From contig DAZV01000049.1 of assembly GCA_002083825.1 (NCBI GenBank), forward strand, positions 143,757 through 207,756: a stretch of 64,000 bases of DNA. The letters run 5' to 3'. How positions within the stretch are numbered: position 1 is the stretch's first letter; each line of letters begins with the position of its first letter. Below, piece after piece: positions 61,852 to 64,000 of the stretch. Origin of the DNA: Candidatus Sericytochromatia bacterium S15B-MN24 CBMW_12 (lineage in GTDB: Bacteria > Cyanobacteriota > Sericytochromatia > S15B-MN24 > UBA4093). The notes under the pieces were generated by a model that saw only the letters and a program-made list of their open reading frames with translations, searched no databases and had not been told where the DNA came from. The translations under genes and the position numbers were made by a program.

Positions 61852-63366
61852 ATGGACGATCACCACAAATCCCGCGGGCAACTCATAGCCGACCTTCAGC
61901 AGCTCCGCACCGAGCGCGATCACCGCTTCCGCCTGGAGGCCATCCCGGATCAGCTCTTTCGGCTCAGTCCAGACGGCATCCTGATCGGCTACCATGGCGC
62001 CAAGGGAACGACCCCGATGCTCCCGCCCGAGCAGTTCCTCGGTCGGCACCTCCTGGAAATCTTCCCCAATACGCTCGGTCTCCAACTGCAAGTAACCCTT
62101 GAGGCCACAACCCGTACGGGCGAGGCCCAAACCATCGAGTACCAACTCGACCTCGACGGAGTTCCCAGGGATTACGAAGCCCGCTGCATCCCCACCGATC
62201 CCGGCGAGTTCCTCTGCTTCGTCCGGGAAATCACCAATCGCAAGCGCTCCGAGGAAAAACTCCTGACCAGCCAGCAACTGCTGGCGGACTCCCAGCGGAT
62301 CGCGAAGATCGGCTCATGGCGCTGGCATCCCGGAGCCGAATCGGCGGAGTGGACCGATGCGCTCTACCTGATCTTCGGCTACGTCCCCTGCGAAATCGTC
62401 CCCACGCCTGACGTCTGCCTGTCCCATATCCCCCCCGACGACCATGACAAAGTCGTCGAAACGCTGACGCGGGCATGGACGACCGGCGAACCCTTCGCCC
62501 TCGAGCACCAGATCGTGCGCCGAGACGGATCCCTCCGCGTGGTCCAGTGCGCGGGGCAGGTCACGGCCGATTCGAACCGCCCCCGGGCCATGATCGGGAC
62601 CGTCCAGGACATCTCGGAGCGCAAAGCCCTCGAAGAGGCGCTGCAAACCCGAAACGACCAACTCCTGGAGCTGGACCACCTCAAGAACGGCTTCGTGAAC
62701 TCCGTCACCCATGAGCTGCGAACCCCCCTCACCTCGATCATGGGCTACGCGGAATTCCTCGAAGACGAGGTGGCGGGTACCCTCAATCCCGACCAACTCG
62801 CTTTCGTCACCCAGATCCAGCGGGGCGCAGATCGCCTCGGCAGCCTGGTCGACGACCTGCTGGACTTCGCACGCCTGCAATCCGGAGCCTTCAAGCTCTT
62901 GCTCAAGCAAGTCGACCTGAACGCCAAGCTCGTCGAGACGCTCGCCTTGCTGTATCCCCAAGCGCAAGACGCCCAGGTGGCCCTCCGCATCGACACTCCC
63001 CAGGCCCCGCATGTCCTGCAGGGCGATCCGGAACGGATCGGACAAATTCTCACCAACCTCATCGGAAACGCCATCAAGTTCACGCCGCCTCACGGCCGGA
63101 TCGACGTCTCGATCCACCGTGAACGAGACGCCGCTCGGGTGGAAGTCCGGGACACGGGCATGGGGATCCCCGCGATGCATCAGGCCAGGCTCTTCGACAA
63201 GTTTTATCAAATCGACCCCCGCACCACCCGGGCAAAGGGCGGCGCGGGACTGGGCCTCTCCATCTCCAAGGCCCTGGTCGAAGCCCACGGTGGCCAGATC
63301 GGCATGACGAGCATCCTGGGCGAAGGCTCATGCTTCTGGTTCACGCTGCCATGCCTGGGAGATTGA
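61852..63366 (+). CDS. PAS-type sensor histidine kinase
   Basis: A 504-residue cytosolic kinase. PAS domain 1 at ~25-125, PAS/PAC domain 2 at ~145-255 (WTDALYLIFGYVPCEIVPTPDVCLSHI), HisKA at ~280-345 with phospho-acceptor H287 (THELRTPLTSIMGYAEFLED), then HATPase (NLIGNAIKFTPP, DTGMGIP, GAGLGLSISKALVEAHGG). Start 61852 has GAGGAAC upstream. It has no TM, so it senses a cytoplasmic signal. It is four bases from a second kinase with a near-identical HisKA segment; no response regulator is visible. Confidence 0.87.
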   Translation: MDDHHKSRGQLIADLQQLRTERDHRFRLEAIPDQLFRLSPDGILIGYHGAKGTTPMLPPEQFLGRHLLEIFPNTLGLQLQVTLEATTRTGEAQTIEYQLDLDGVPRDYEARCIPTDPGEFLCFVREITNRKRSEEKLLTSQQLLADSQRIAKIGSWRWHPGAESAEWTDALYLIFGYVPCEIVPTPDVCLSHIPPDDHDKVVETLTRAWTTGEPFALEHQIVRRDGSLRVVQCAGQVTADSNRPRAMIGTVQDISERKALEEALQTRNDQLLELDHLKNGFVNSVTHELRTPLTSIMGYAEFLEDEVAGTLNPDQLAFVTQIQRGADRLGSLVDDLLDFARLQSGAFKLLLKQVDLNAKLVETLALLYPQAQDAQVALRIDTPQAPHVLQGDPERIGQILTNLIGNAIKFTPPHGRIDVSIHRERDAARVEVRDTGMGIPAMHQARLFDKFYQIDPRTTRAKGGAGLGLSISKALVEAHGGQIGMTSILGEGSCFWFTLPCLGD

Positions 63367-63370
63367 CGCC

Positions 63371-64000
63371 ATGAAGCCCTTCACCGCCTGGCAAGAAATA
63401 CCTGACGACCTGCGCCAAGAAATCGAGAGCAATCTCCAGCAGAGCGAGTCCCGGTTCCTCAAACTTCTCGAGGCCACCTTCGAAGGTCTCGCCATCCACG
63501 AGAACGGCGTCATCATCGAAGCCAACGAAGGCTTCGCGCAGATGTTCGGCTACGAACTCTCCGAACTCATCGGCGCGCTCGCCACCGATCTCGCCATCCC
63601 GGAACACCACGAGCGGATCATGAACCATATCCTCACCGGCTACGACAAGCCGTACGAGGTGGTGGGTCGGCGCCGGGACGGAACGCGCATTCATGTCGAG
63701 ATGCTCGGGCAAAACTGCGTGTATCAAGGGCGAAATGCCCGTATTGCGGCCTTCCGGGACGTCACCGAACGTCACCGCATGGAGGCCACCCTCCGGGCTC
63801 AAAACGAGAAACTCAAGGAACTCGACCGCCTCAAGAACAACTTCATCAGCACGGTTTCCCATGAGCTTCGGACCCCGCTGGCCGCGATCATGGGGTACGC
63901 GGAGTTCCTGGAAGACGAGATCTCCGGCCGCCTGAACGCCGATCAGCAAAACTACGTCCTCCAGATCTCGAAAGGCGCGCGCAAGCTACGGCTTCTCGTC
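63371..64000 (+). CDS. PAS-type sensor histidine kinase (truncated by the window)
   Basis: The first 210 residues are visible. A short N-terminal helix leads to a PAS domain (~27-130, LEATFEGLAIHENGVIIEANEGFAQMFG), then a coiled linker and HisKA with H164 in STVSHELRTPLAAIMGYAEFLED. The sequence continues past the edge. It is closely related to the upstream kinase in the HisKA region, pointing to duplication. Together with the chemoreceptor just before, it forms a signalling locus. Confidence 0.85.
   Translation, partial: MKPFTAWQEIPDDLRQEIESNLQQSESRFLKLLEATFEGLAIHENGVIIEANEGFAQMFGYELSELIGALATDLAIPEHHERIMNHILTGYDKPYEVVGRRRDGTRIHVEMLGQNCVYQGRNARIAAFRDVTERHRMEATLRAQNEKLKELDRLKNNFISTVSHELRTPLAAIMGYAEFLEDEISGRLNADQQNYVLQISKGARKLRLLV

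Overview
The window is about 64 kb of uniformly GC-rich bacterial chromosome. It is densely coding and carries about 56 complete or partial genes. I saw no rRNA, tRNA, insertion sequence, prophage or CRISPR array. Lipoproteins with lipoboxes, a beta-barrel-like outer-membrane protein, exported envelope proteins and an MMPL exporter point to a two-membrane (Gram-negative type) organism. RsmG, ProS with an editing insert, DusB, EttA and PepF are ordinary housekeeping genes. The lineage cannot be fixed from this sequence. A GC-rich, poorly sampled group, such as a Sericytochromatia-like relative of Cyanobacteria or a myxobacterial-type phylum, would fit, but that is a guess.

Layout. 0-0.5 kb: thioredoxin-type arsenate reductase behind the tail of another gene. 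0.55-5.7 kb (minus): a carbohydrate/stress operon of 2-hydroxyacid dehydrogenase, HAD-GH65 fusion and UspA protein. 5.8-9.7 kb: an envelope protein, a DnaQ-like exonuclease, an esterase and a rhodanese. 9.9-11.2 kb (minus): a Tim44-domain protein behind a strong promoter and what looks like a yybP-ykoY manganese riboswitch with a terminator. 11.2-23.8 kb: two divergent operons that together look like an undescribed lipid/polyketide glycoside pathway. One side has an MMPL exporter, an alpha/beta hydrolase and a membrane acyltransferase. The other has a methyltransferase, two FabH-like ketosynthases, a glycosyltransferase, a carboxyltransferase, two SDRs, an ACP and an acyl-CoA/ACP ligase.

23.9-30.1 kb: an unknown hydrophobic protein and its small partner, rsmG, a DnaQ-like exonuclease, ccdA with a GNAT enzyme, and lipoproteins including a tandem duplicate pair. 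30.1-32.5 kb: a promoter-driven structured RNA or leader, then ettA and a small AbrB-like protein. 32.6-40.2 kb: ATP-grasp ligase, esterase, dusB, alpha-glucan phosphorylase and aldehyde dehydrogenase. 40.4-45.5 kb: a PP2C-GAF-DUF4388 signalling protein, oligoendopeptidase F and a membrane GT2. 45.6-49.9 kb: a four-gene exported-protein operon resembling LPP20/FlgT-type envelope proteins. 49.9-57.3 kb: HEAT-repeat protein, proS, HDOD protein, DUF523, hydrolase, a small acidic protein and a lipoprotein. 57.3-64 kb: TSUP permease, clan GH-A glycosidase, lipoprotein, chemoreceptor and two related PAS histidine kinases, the last cut by the window edge.

Two genome-level patterns stand out. A family of short intergenic repeats occurs at four places, and twice it supplies the stop codon of the preceding gene. 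Several genes have a -10 box only 6-7 bases before the start codon, which suggests leaderless transcripts.
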